From: Alteriqipengyuania lutimaris
GTDB lineage: Bacteria > Pseudomonadota > Alphaproteobacteria > Sphingomonadales > Sphingomonadaceae
Assembly: GCF_003363135.1 (NCBI RefSeq)
Contig: NZ_QRBB01000001.1
Span: 186,001-250,000, forward strand
DNA: 64,000 nt
Direction of reading: 5' to 3'
In this document: one piece after another, positions 33,015 to 41,115 of the stretch
Position numbering within the stretch: position 1 is the first letter of the stretch
How the letters are laid out: every line of letters starts with the position of its first letter
Position numbers and translations under genes: made by a program
The notes under the pieces: generated by a model
What the model was told of the DNA's origin: nothing
What the model saw: only the letters and a program-made list of their open reading frames with translations
The model's database searches: none

Positions 33015-33631
33015 GTTCGCATCCCGCACCCGCCGCCGATCCGGTCGAGTTCAAGCGTGAACTGACCGGTGTGGTCCCGCACCTGCGCGCCTTCGCGCGC
33101 GGGCTTTGCGGCCGCCCCGACATGGCCGACGACCTCGTGCAGGAAACGCTGATGAAGGCGTGGGCCGCGCAGGAGCGGTTCGAGCCGGGCACCAGCATGC
33201 GCGCATGGACCTTCGTGATCCTGCGCAATGCCTATCTCACCGACATGCGCCGCAACCGCTTCCGCGGCGAATATGACGAGAACGTTGCTGAGCGTATCCT
33301 GACCGCGCCTGCGGGCCAGGAGGAACCGATCCACCTGTCCGACATGCACCGTGCGCTGCTGACGCTCCCGCCCGAACGGCGCGAGGCGCTGCTGCTGGTG
33401 GGTGCGGGCGGTTTCTCTTACGAGGAAGCGGCCAATATCTGCGGCTGCGCGGTCGGCACGATCAAGAGCCGCGTGGGCCGTGCCCGCGCCGCGCTCAACG
33501 CGATGCTCGCCGATGGCGACATTCCCCAGCGCTCGATCGACGACGAAACCGCGCACCGCGCGATCCTCGAAGAGCTGGACGATGTCGCAGCGGGCAAGGG
33601 CCTTGCCGAACCGACCAATGGGCGCACCTGA
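33011..33631 (+). CDS. ecfG: General stress response ECF sigma factor EcfG
   Basis: 206 residues from GTG 33011. Region 2 (about 20-85) has LRAFARGLCGRPDMADDLVQETLMKAW and RNAYLTDMRRNRFR; region 4 (about 115-175) has LLTLPPERREALLLVGAGGFSYEEAANICGCAVGTIKSRVGRAR. The 30-residue tail after region 4 is typical. It directs RNA polymerase to GGAAC-N16/17-CGTT promoters, three exact examples of which occur in this locus. Released from NepR by phosphorylated PhyR. Confidence 0.96.
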   Translation: MSSHPAPAADPVEFKRELTGVVPHLRAFARGLCGRPDMADDLVQETLMKAWAAQERFEPGTSMRAWTFVILRNAYLTDMRRNRFRGEYDENVAERILTAPAGQEEPIHLSDMHRALLTLPPERREALLLVGAGGFSYEEAANICGCAVGTIKSRVGRARAALNAMLADGDIPQRSIDDETAHRAILEELDDVAAGKGLAEPTNGRT

Positions 33632-33664
33632 CACCCGCGCCGACATTGCCCCGGACCCCTTAGC

Positions 33665-34939
33665 GTGAGCGACACCGCGCCCGAACCTGGCGAACCCCGG
33701 CCTGGCGGGCGCCGGCCCGATGAGCCCCAGTCCGGTGAGCCTTCACCGCCCCGCGCCACCCCCGGCGCACCCTCGCGCACGAAAACCGGAAGCTCGAAGA
33801 AGCGCACCCTTCTGGCCGAGCAGGAATTGCGGCTGCTCAGCACGCTGGTGGTGCTGCTCGGGATCGGGCTGTTCCTCGCCCTGCCCTTCGTCCTCTCGAT
33901 CGGGTCGGTCGTATTTCTTCCGCTGACCACGGCGATCATCCTGTCGGTGCTGCTCGCCCCGCTGGCCGACCGCATGTCCAGCTGGGGCCTGCCCAATACG
34001 CTCGCCTCGACTCTCTCGCTGCTGATATTCCTCGCGGTCGTCGTGCTCGCTTTCGGTGCGATCCTGCAACCGGCCTTCACGCTGTTCGATCGCCTGCCCG
34101 ACCTGATCGACCAGATCGGCGGGCGTTACCAGGAAATGCAGGCCGAATTCGCGTGGCTCGCCAACGCCAACGACCGGCTGGCGGAACTGGTCGGCCAGTC
34201 GGGCGCGAACGAGGTCGTGCTGGCCAGCCCCTCGGTGTTCCAGCAGGTCGCGATCAGCGCGCCGGTGCTGCTGCTGGAGGTGATGCTGACCTTCCTGATG
34301 GCGTTCTTCATGATCGAGGCACGCGGCCGCGTGCGCCGCAACATCCTGTTCGGGCGCACCAGCTTCGGCACCTCGGTGAAGGCCGCGCGGGTCCTGCGCG
34401 AAGTGCAGGACCGGGTGGCGGCCTACATCCTGACCGTCGCGTGGATCAATCTGGGCGTCGGGATGGTCGTCGCGCTGGGCGCATGGGCGCTCGGCCTGCC
34501 CGCCCCGATCATGTGGGGCGGCCTCGCCACGCTGCTCAACTTCATCCCTTACGTGGGACCGCTCGCGCTCACCGCGCTGCTCACGCTGTTCGGCCTCGGC
34601 ACCGCGGATACGGTGTTTCTCGGCCTGATCCCGCCGATCGCCTATGTGACGCTGCATGCGTTCGAGGCGAATGCGATCACGCCTGCGATCCTCGGCCGGC
34701 GCTTCACCATGAACCCGGTGATGATCCTGCTCGCCTTTTCCTACTTCACCTGGATCTGGGGCGCGATCGGCGCGCTGCTGTCGGTGCCGCTGCTGCTGAT
34801 GCTCACCGCCTTCTTCGACCATGTCGGGCGGCCCAACCTGCTCGGCTTCATCTTCGGCGAGCCGCTGTTCCAGACACCGCTGCTGGAAGAGGGTGACGAG
34901 GCGGACGGCGTGAAGCTTCCCGAAGAGAACCCCGCATAA
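33665..34939 (+). CDS. AI-2E family transporter
   Basis: 424 residues from GTG 33665, 33 nt after ecfG and so probably in the same operon. A Pro/Gly-rich cytoplasmic N-terminus of about 45 residues, then about seven or eight transmembrane helices in the AI-2E (PF01594) pattern: two early helices, a soluble helical stretch (about 140-185), and the conserved NFIPYVGPL and DTVFLGLIPP segments. The family is named for AI-2 export by TqsA but members include Na+/H+ antiporters and uncharacterised permeases, so substrate is open. Stress-regulated expression is inferred from position. Confidence 0.85.
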   Translation: MSDTAPEPGEPRPGGRRPDEPQSGEPSPPRATPGAPSRTKTGSSKKRTLLAEQELRLLSTLVVLLGIGLFLALPFVLSIGSVVFLPLTTAIILSVLLAPLADRMSSWGLPNTLASTLSLLIFLAVVVLAFGAILQPAFTLFDRLPDLIDQIGGRYQEMQAEFAWLANANDRLAELVGQSGANEVVLASPSVFQQVAISAPVLLLEVMLTFLMAFFMIEARGRVRRNILFGRTSFGTSVKAARVLREVQDRVAAYILTVAWINLGVGMVVALGAWALGLPAPIMWGGLATLLNFIPYVGPLALTALLTLFGLGTADTVFLGLIPPIAYVTLHAFEANAITPAILGRRFTMNPVMILLAFSYFTWIWGAIGALLSVPLLLMLTAFFDHVGRPNLLGFIFGEPLFQTPLLEEGDEADGVKLPEENPA

Positions 34940-34945
34940 GAAAAG

Positions 34946-34966
34946 GGGCCGAGCCTCCATCGGCCC
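34946..34966. terminator. Hairpin between AI-2E gene and sodB
   Basis: GGGCCGA (34946-34952) pairs with TCGGCCC (34960-34966), with an AAAA run before it that becomes UUUU on the minus strand. It lies between convergent genes and suits termination of sodB (minus) and probably also of the AI-2E operon. Confidence 0.6.
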
Positions 34967-34999
34967 GACCCCTCTCGGTCTTCAGAACTATCGCGAAGC

Positions 35000-35614
35000 T
35001 CAGTTCGGATAGGTCCAGGTCTTCCCGCGGGCGAGGTTCTCGCTCGCGAAGGCCCAGTTCAGCTTCTCGGTCGTCAGCGCCTTGAGATAGGCGGGACGCG
35101 CGTTCTGGTGATCGAGGTAATAGGCGTGTTCCCACAGGTCGATCACGAGGAGCGGGTTGACCCCGTCCTGATCGGCCAGCGTGTCGCCGTCATGCGTTTC
35201 CTCGATCGAGAGCTTGCCGCCCTTCTCTGCCAGCCACACCCAGCCGCTGGCGAAATGGCCTGCGCCGCGTTCCTGCAGCTTTTCCTTGAGCGAATCGACC
35301 GACCCGAAGGCGCTTTCGATCATGCTCTTGAGCTCGTCCGACGGCGCCGATTCCTGGCCCGCCATCGAGTGCCAGTAGAAGCCGTGGTTCCAGCTCTGGG
35401 CGGAGTTGTTGAACAGACCCTGGTCGCTACCGCGTGCGGCGGCAATGATGTCTTCAAGCGGCTTGTCCGCGTGATCCGTGCCTTCGATCGCGTTGTTGGT
35501 CTTGTCGATATAGGCCTTATGGTGCTTGCCGTGGTGGTAGCTGAGCGTCTCGGCGGAAACCGCCGGGGCCAGCACGTCGTCCGGATAGGGCAGCGGGGTA
35601 ACTTCGAAAGCCAT
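35000..35614 (-). CDS. sodB: Superoxide dismutase (Fe type)
   Basis: 204 residues from ATG 35614 with GGGAG 9 nt upstream. Metal ligands: His in LSYHHGKHH, His in SWNHGFYWHSM, and Asp/His in VIDLWEHAYYLDHQ; the GGxG-type region is KLQERGAGHFASGWVWLA. Residues such as FNNSAQSWNH favour iron over manganese. It dismutates superoxide in the cytoplasm. The frame runs open far upstream through the symporter gene, but that part is shadow. 32 nt after the symporter on the same strand. Confidence 0.97.
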   Translation of the reverse strand: MAFEVTPLPYPDDVLAPAVSAETLSYHHGKHHKAYIDKTNNAIEGTDHADKPLEDIIAAARGSDQGLFNNSAQSWNHGFYWHSMAGQESAPSDELKSMIESAFGSVDSLKEKLQERGAGHFASGWVWLAEKGGKLSIEETHDGDTLADQDGVNPLLVIDLWEHAYYLDHQNARPAYLKALTTEKLNWAFASENLARGKTWTYPN

Positions 35615-35646
35615 AGGTTTTGTCTCCCGTTGGTTGGGTTTGTAAT

Positions 35647-36972
35647 TCAGCTGTCGGTCATTGAACGCGCGGGATCGCCATCCGTTGCATCGAATTCGGG
35701 ACTTTCCCGGTCTGTCGCGCTGGCCAGTGCAACATCCGCGGTCACATTGGCGAGCGTGCGCATGATGTCGGGGATCATCTCGACCGCCACGAGCAGCGCC
35801 AGCGGCTCCACCGGCACGCCCATCGCGAGCGCGATCGGTCCGATCGAGATGACGAAGCTGATCGATCCGGGCAGGCTGACCGATCCGATCGAGATGACGA
35901 AGGCCACCGCGAGGCCCGCCAGCAGCGCGGGCACGCCGAGTTCGATGCCGAACAGGTGCGCGACGTAGATCGCCACGGCGAGGTTCATCGCCGGGCTCGT
36001 CGCGCGGAAGATCGCCACCGAGAGCGGCAGGACGAAGTCGGCGACATTCTCCGAGATATCCAGTCGCCGCGCGCTCGCGAGCATGGCGGGCAGGCTGGCG
36101 AGCGAGCTCTGGGTCGAGATGGCAACCGCCTGCGCAGGCAGCATCGCGCGCGCGAACTTCACCGGCCCGTGGCGCACCGCGCCGACAATGAACGCAGCGA
36201 CCAGCACGATCCCGCCCATCGCGCTGACGGTCACGATATAGTGGATCAGCGTCAGGAACGCCGCATCCCCGCCCGCCCGCGCCGCGACGCCCAGCCCCAG
36301 TGCGAACACGCCGACGGGCGCTACCCACAGCACCCAGCCGATCACCAGCAGCATGGCATTGGCGACCGCTTCGAAGAAGCCGCGCAGCGTCGCCGATTGC
36401 TCGGCAGGCAGCCGCGTGATCGCAACTGCGAACAGCGCGAAGAAGATCGTCAGCGGCAGCATCGCGGTATCCGCGGCGGCTTCGACGATGTTGGGCGCGA
36501 CGAGCGAGAGGATGAAGTCGCCGATTCCCGGCACCGCCTGCGGCTCGACATCGGCGGCGAGCAGCGCGCGCGCGCCGTCGGGCGGCGGCACCACGCCCAG
36601 CAGCAGCGGCATCGCGATGATCGTCGCGATCCCGCCGCAGAGCAGCGCCGCGCCCACGAAGACCAGCATTCGCCGCGCGGTCGAGCCCGCGCGCGCCGCG
36701 GTCGCCAGCTGGGTGATGCCGAGCACCAGCAGCGCGGCGACCAGCGGAATGATCGTCATCTGCAAGGCGCGCAGCCACAGCGCGCCCACGGGCGCGGTGA
36801 CGGGAAGGATGCTGTCCGCCACCGGTCGCCCGGCGATAAGCGAGCCGACCAGCAGCCCGCCGACCAGCCCGCCGAAGGTCAGCCAGATCGGCAGGCGCAG
36901 AGTGACGAGCCGCGCGGGCCGCTGTGTTTCAGGTTCCGCCAAGCTGGATTGCCCCCTTCCCTCCGGGTGCAT
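35647..36972 (-). CDS. Dicarboxylate/amino acid:cation symporter (DAACS)
   Basis: 441 residues from ATG 36972; a TTG 30 nt further on, behind GGAGGGAAGGGGG, is a credible alternative start. About eight transmembrane helices and the re-entrant hairpin signatures of the SDF family, with a Ser/Thr-rich loop ([22 protein letters not shown]) and the helix-8 [22 protein letters not shown]. Members import glutamate, aspartate or C4-dicarboxylates with Na+ or H+; substrate undetermined. Divergent from glmM with a 63-nt gap. Confidence 0.88.
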   Translation of the reverse strand: MHPEGRGQSSLAEPETQRPARLVTLRLPIWLTFGGLVGGLLVGSLIAGRPVADSILPVTAPVGALWLRALQMTIIPLVAALLVLGITQLATAARAGSTARRMLVFVGAALLCGGIATIIAMPLLLGVVPPPDGARALLAADVEPQAVPGIGDFILSLVAPNIVEAAADTAMLPLTIFFALFAVAITRLPAEQSATLRGFFEAVANAMLLVIGWVLWVAPVGVFALGLGVAARAGGDAAFLTLIHYIVTVSAMGGIVLVAAFIVGAVRHGPVKFARAMLPAQAVAISTQSSLASLPAMLASARRLDISENVADFVLPLSVAIFRATSPAMNLAVAIYVAHLFGIELGVPALLAGLAVAFVISIGSVSLPGSISFVISIGPIALAMGVPVEPLALLVAVEMIPDIMRTLANVTADVALASATDRESPEFDATDGDPARSMTDS

Positions 36973-37035
36973 GGACGTCCACAAGCGCGCCACGCAATCC
37001 GATCCGGTAGAGACCACAAGCGAGGGTGTGAAGAC

Positions 37036-38373
37036 GTGGCACGCAAGTATTTCGGAACCGACGGCATCCGGGGCGAAACCAACAAGGGCGCGATGACCGC
37101 GGCGATGGCGATGCGCGTCGCGCAGGCGGCAGGCGCGCATTTCCGCCGGGGCGAGCATCGCCACCGCGTGGTGATCGGCAAGGACACCCGCCTGTCGGGC
37201 TATATGGTCGAGAACGCGCTGGTCGCGGGCTTCACCAGCATGGGCGTCGACGTGATCCAGACCGGCCCGCTGCCCACCCCTGCAATCGCCATGCTGACGC
37301 GCGAGATGCGCGCGGACCTGGGCGTGATGATCTCCGCCAGCCACAACCTCTACCGCGACAACGGCATAAAGCTGTTCGGCCCCGACGGCTTCAAGCTGTC
37401 GGACGAGGACGAGGACGCGATCGAAGACCTGATCGCCTGCAAACCCGAACTGGTGCCTGCGAGCGAAATCGGTCGCGCCCGCCGGATCGAGGATGCGCGG
37501 GGGCGCTATATCCACGCGGTCAAGCAGTCGGTCAGCGACCAAATCCGCTTCGACGATCTCAAAGTGGTGATCGATTGCGCGCATGGCGCGGCCTACCAGG
37601 TTGCCCCCAGCGCGATCTGGGAACTGGGCGCGGAGGTCATCACCCTCGGCGTCGAGCCCAACGGCACCAACATCAACGACGGCGTCGGCTCGACCGCGCT
37701 CGACGCGGTGAAGGCCAAGGTGGTCGCAAGCGGTGCCGATGTCGGCATCGCGCTCGATGGCGATGCGGATCGCCTGATCGTGATCGACGAGAAGGGCGAG
37801 GCGATCGACGGCGACCAGATCATGGCCGCGATCGCCACGCGGATGGCCGAAAAGCAGGCGCTGCGCGGCGGCGGCGTGGTCGCCACGGTGATGAGCAACC
37901 TGGGGCTGGAACGCTATCTGGAAGGCAAAGGGCTGACGCTCGAGCGGACCAAGGTCGGCGATCGCTACGTGCTCGCCCGCATGCGCAGCGGCGGGTTCAA
38001 TGTGGGCGGCGAACAGTCGGGCCACATGATCCTGCTCGACCATTCGACCACCGGCGACGGCACACTGGCGGCGCTGCGCGTGCTGACCAGCCTCGTGCGC
38101 TCGAAGCGCCCGGCATCGGAGGAACTGCGGATGTTCGAGCCCGTGCCCCAGCTGCTCAAGAACGTGCGCTACGAAGGCTCCAGCCCGCTTGAGGCGGCGA
38201 ACGTCAAGCAGGCGATCGAGGAAGCGCGCGGCGCGCTGGGCGACAAGGGGCGCATGGTGATCCGCGCCTCGGGCACCGAGCCGCTGATCCGCGTGATGGC
38301 CGAAGGCGACGATGCGGGCGAGGTGGAGCGGCTGGTCGACATGGTCTGCGACGAAGTGGGCAAGGCCGCCTGA
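37036..38373 (+). CDS. glmM: Phosphoglucosamine mutase
   Basis: 445 residues from GTG 37036 (GAGGG 9 nt upstream), equal to the E. coli length. Starts [16 protein letters not shown]; phosphoserine loop [17 protein letters not shown]; Mg site [10 protein letters not shown]; sugar loop [12 protein letters not shown]; phosphate-binding [15 protein letters not shown]. It converts GlcN-6-P to GlcN-1-P for UDP-GlcNAc synthesis, hence peptidoglycan and LPS. GlcN-6-P is also the product of the NagA step encoded at the left of the window. Confidence 0.98.
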   Translation: MARKYFGTDGIRGETNKGAMTAAMAMRVAQAAGAHFRRGEHRHRVVIGKDTRLSGYMVENALVAGFTSMGVDVIQTGPLPTPAIAMLTREMRADLGVMISASHNLYRDNGIKLFGPDGFKLSDEDEDAIEDLIACKPELVPASEIGRARRIEDARGRYIHAVKQSVSDQIRFDDLKVVIDCAHGAAYQVAPSAIWELGAEVITLGVEPNGTNINDGVGSTALDAVKAKVVASGADVGIALDGDADRLIVIDEKGEAIDGDQIMAAIATRMAEKQALRGGGVVATVMSNLGLERYLEGKGLTLERTKVGDRYVLARMRSGGFNVGGEQSGHMILLDHSTTGDGTLAALRVLTSLVRSKRPASEELRMFEPVPQLLKNVRYEGSSPLEAANVKQAIEEARGALGDKGRMVIRASGTEPLIRVMAEGDDAGEVERLVDMVCDEVGKAA

Positions 38374-38388
38374 TGCGGGATAACGACG

Positions 38389-38613
38389 ATGCTTGAAATG
38401 CGCCCCGATTGCGAACGCTGCGGCACGGACCTTCCGCCCTCGGTCCCCGGCGCCTTCATCTGCAGCTTCGAATGCACCTTCTGCGCGCCGTGTGCGGAAG
38501 CGCTGGACGACCTGTGCCCCAATTGCGGAGGCGAACTGATGGACCGGCCGACCCGGGCGGCCAAGCTACTGGAGAAATACCCCGCGAGCACCCAGCGCAA
38601 GTTCAAGGGATGA
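38389..38613 (+). CDS. DUF1272 zinc-ribbon-like small protein
   Basis: 74 residues. Three CxxC-type knuckles are visible (CERCG, CTFCAPC, CPNCGG), with LEMRPDCERC at the start and RPTRAAKLLEKYPAS near the end, all characteristic of the DUF1272 family. It probably binds one or two zinc ions. Function unknown. It follows glmM by 15 nt and is likely cotranscribed. Confidence 0.88.
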   Translation: MLEMRPDCERCGTDLPPSVPGAFICSFECTFCAPCAEALDDLCPNCGGELMDRPTRAAKLLEKYPASTQRKFKG

Positions 38614-38633
38614 TGGCTTACGCACACCGAGTC

Positions 38634-38719
38634 GGCCCTGCGCAGGCAGGGGCCCATGGATTGCCCGTAACGCGCGCCACCGGCCTTATCTGGATCCTCG
38701 CCTGCGCGGGGATGACGAG
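38634..38719. repeat. Imperfect inverted intergenic repeat R3
   Basis: CCCTGCGCAGGCAGGGGCCC (38636-38655) is an imperfect inverted match to GGATCCTCGCCTGCGCGGGG (about 38692-38711), core GCGCAGGC/GCCTGCGC, ending in GATGACGAG. Elements of this kind are frequent between genes in sphingomonads. It separates the DUF1272 gene from thiD and could form a hairpin in the transcript. Confidence 0.55.
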
Positions 38720-38725
38720 TTAGAC

Positions 38726-39550
38726 ATGACAAACGCAAAGCCCCCGCCCCGCATCCTCTCCATCGCCGGGTCCGATTCGGGCGGCGGCGCGGGGATCCAG
38801 GCCGACATCAAGACGATCGCGATGCTTGGCGGGTATGCGATGACCGCGATCACCGCGATCACCGCGCAGAATTCGCGCGGGGTTCAGGGCGTCACTCCGC
38901 TGACCGGCGATTTCGTGATGGAGCAGGTCGATTCCTGCCTCACCGATTTCGGCGCCGATGCGATCAAGATCGGGATGCTCCACGATGCCGGGATTATCGG
39001 CGCGGTGGCCGAGGGGCTCGCCACCCTGCCCGAGGCGCAAGGCGTGCCGATCGTGCTCGATCCGGTGATGGTCGCCACCTCGGGCGCGCGGCTGCTTCAG
39101 GAAGACGCGGTGGAAACGATGCGCACGGCGCTGTTCCCGCTCGCCACCCTCATCACCCCCAACCTTCCCGAACTGCAGATCCTTGCGGGTCGGACGCTGC
39201 CCGACACGGGCGAGATCACCGAGGCCGCGATCGCGCTGGCGAGCGCGCACGGGTGCTACGTTCTCGCCAAGGGCGGCCATACCGATGACGCGCGCGTGAT
39301 CGATATCCTGTGCGGCCCCGAAGGCTTTCTGATGCAGTTCGACGACGCGCGGATCGACACTCCGCACACGCATGGCACGGGCTGCACGCTGTCCGCCGCG
39401 ATCGCCACGCTGATGGGTCACGGCCAGCGGATCGACCACGCGGTACGGCTGGCGCGGCAATTCACGCGCGCCGCGATCCTGAACGCACCGGGCTTCGGCG
39501 ACGGCAATGGCCCGATGGGCCATCACGCCGTGCGCAGGCTGGAGGACTAG
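38726..39550 (+). CDS. thiD: Hydroxymethylpyrimidine/phosphomethylpyrimidine kinase
   Basis: 274 residues, ATG 38726. Ribokinase-like fold: [21 protein letters not shown] (HMP-binding start), [38 protein letters not shown], and the anion-hole/catalytic [14 protein letters not shown]. It phosphorylates HMP and HMP-P in thiamine synthesis. Its TAG overlaps the stop of the convergent LOG gene (shared CTAG at 39547-39550). Confidence 0.96.
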   Translation: MTNAKPPPRILSIAGSDSGGGAGIQADIKTIAMLGGYAMTAITAITAQNSRGVQGVTPLTGDFVMEQVDSCLTDFGADAIKIGMLHDAGIIGAVAEGLATLPEAQGVPIVLDPVMVATSGARLLQEDAVETMRTALFPLATLITPNLPELQILAGRTLPDTGEITEAAIALASAHGCYVLAKGGHTDDARVIDILCGPEGFLMQFDDARIDTPHTHGTGCTLSAAIATLMGHGQRIDHAVRLARQFTRAAILNAPGFGDGNGPMGHHAVRRLED

Positions 39551-40437
39551 ACCTTCAGGTCGTAGAACTTGGAGATCGCCGCCCAAGCCTCGTCGGCGGT
39601 TTCGCACCAGGTGATGAGGTCGAGATCGCGGGGGCTGATGGTGCCTTCCTCGGCCAAAGCCTCGAAATCGATCACGCGGTTCCAGAAATCCTTGCCGAAC
39701 AGCAGAATGGGCATGGCCTTCATCTTGCCCGTCTGGATCAGGGTGAGCAGTTCGAAGAACTCGTCGAACGTGCCGAACCCGCCAGGGAACACCGCGACCG
39801 CCTTGGCCCGCAGCAGGAAATGCATCTTGCGCAGCGCGAAGTAGTGGAACTGGAAGCTCAGGTACGGCGTGACATAGGTATTGGGTGCCTGCTCGTGCGG
39901 CAGGACGATATTGAGCCCGATGCTCTCGCCCCCGGCATCGCTCGCCCCGCGATTGCCCGCCTCCATGATCGAGGGGCCGCCGCCGGTGGTGACGATGAAC
40001 TGCCGCTGGCCATTCTCGATGATCGCCTTCTCGGTCACCATCCGCGCGAGGTTGTAGGCCTCCTGGTAATATTTCGCCTTCTCGATCAGCCGTTCGACCG
40101 TCTTTTGCTCAGCCTCCGACTTCTCTTTCGCCGATTCGCGCAGCGCGTCGACCTCTTCTGGCGAGGGGATGCGCGCGGAACCGTACATCACCATCGTGGA
40201 GCCGACGCCCGCTTGGTCCAGCAGCATCTCGGGCTTGAGCAGCTCGAGCTGGAAGCGCACGGGGCGCAGTTCGGGTTGGAGAAGGAAATCCTCGTCGCGG
40301 AACGCCAGCTTGTAGGCCGGATGGCGTGTCTGCGGGGTCTGTTCGACCGAACAGGCCTCATCCACGAAACACGCTTCTTCTTCCGCTGCATAAAAGCGCC
40401 GATCGTACAGATCGCGCACACCGCCATTATTGTTCAT
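39547..40437 (-). CDS. LOG family protein (TIGR00730-like)
   Basis: 296 residues from ATG 40437. Rossmann-like LOG core: MVMYGSARIPSP, IVTTGGGPSIMEAGNRGA, and the signature PGGFGTFDEFFELLTLIQTGK. An N-terminal extension of about 85 residues precedes it, a form common in alphaproteobacteria. LOG proteins cleave nucleoside 5'-monophosphates (cytokinin riboside phosphoribohydrolase activity in some); this longer subclass could be an AMP nucleosidase-like enzyme. The exact substrate is not deducible. Confidence 0.87.
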   Translation of the reverse strand: MNNNGGVRDLYDRRFYAAEEEACFVDEACSVEQTPQTRHPAYKLAFRDEDFLLQPELRPVRFQLELLKPEMLLDQAGVGSTMVMYGSARIPSPEEVDALRESAKEKSEAEQKTVERLIEKAKYYQEAYNLARMVTEKAIIENGQRQFIVTTGGGPSIMEAGNRGASDAGGESIGLNIVLPHEQAPNTYVTPYLSFQFHYFALRKMHFLLRAKAVAVFPGGFGTFDEFFELLTLIQTGKMKAMPILLFGKDFWNRVIDFEALAEEGTISPRDLDLITWCETADEAWAAISKFYDLKV

Positions 40438-40627
40438 TCCTGCTGCGATAGGCGGCGCGCATGATGTGGGCAAGGGATTGGAAAGTCCCGGCACGACTTT
40501 CCGCAGATCGCCCTGCCGCAAGGTGGATAGAAGCCGAAAAGCGTGACGTGCGATCTTCCCTGTCGCGATCCGTGCAGGCATGATCGCATCACGAACCTGA
40601 AACGGCCCGCTTCCGAGGAGACACGAC

Positions 40628-40960
40628 ATGACGACCCCGACCCCGCTGGACGACAAGGTCTTCGTCGCCGGGCAGATCGCGCCCGAGGAAATGCGCGCGC
40701 TGGCCGAACAGGGTTTCCGCTCGGTCATCGGCAACCGGCCCGACGGCGAGGAGCCCGGCCAGCCGACCTGGGCCGAACTGTCCGCGGCCGCGCGCGAGGC
40801 AGGCCTCGAAGCCAAGCTGATCCCGATCGCCAGCGCGGAAGACATGGAAGCGCGCAAGGCCGAGTTCGCAAAGGCAACCGCCGAGATGCCGGGGCCGATC
40901 CTCGCCTTCTGTCGCACCGGCACCCGGTCGGCCAGGCTCTACGAGGCTGCGCAGGAGTGA
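40628..40960 (+). CDS. TIGR01244/DUF442 phosphatase-like sulfur transferase
   Basis: 110 residues, ATG 40628 with GAGGAG upstream. Dual-specificity-phosphatase-like fold with the Cys loop FCRTGTRSARLY (C-x5-R) and the early VAGQIAPEEMRALAEQGFRSVIGNRPDGE, diagnostic of the family often called beta-lactamase hydrolase-like. Such domains are linked to sulfide or persulfide metabolism when fused to ETHE1-type proteins; here it stands alone. Confidence 0.87.
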   Translation: MTTPTPLDDKVFVAGQIAPEEMRALAEQGFRSVIGNRPDGEEPGQPTWAELSAAAREAGLEAKLIPIASAEDMEARKAEFAKATAEMPGPILAFCRTGTRSARLYEAAQE

Positions 40961-41115
40961 CGCGACCGCCCGCTTTCGGCCCCTCCACGTAAAACTTCGG
41001 ATGGACAAAGAGTGGGTTGCCTCGCCCGGGGGCGCGAACCATGCTAGGGCATGAGAGGTTTCGTTCGGGGCGAAACCCAACTCCCGACCGCCCGATCAGG
41101 ATGTGGTTACGCTGA

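Noticed and set aside
35615..36778. Long N-terminal extension of the sodB frame
   Set aside because: It is out-of-frame reading of the symporter gene. SodB homology starts exactly at ATG 35614, which has its own ribosome site.
36973..38043. Upstream extension of the symporter frame through glmM
   Set aside because: The minus-strand frame stays open through glmM, but only residues after the ATG at 36972 look like a membrane transporter; the rest is antisense to glmM.
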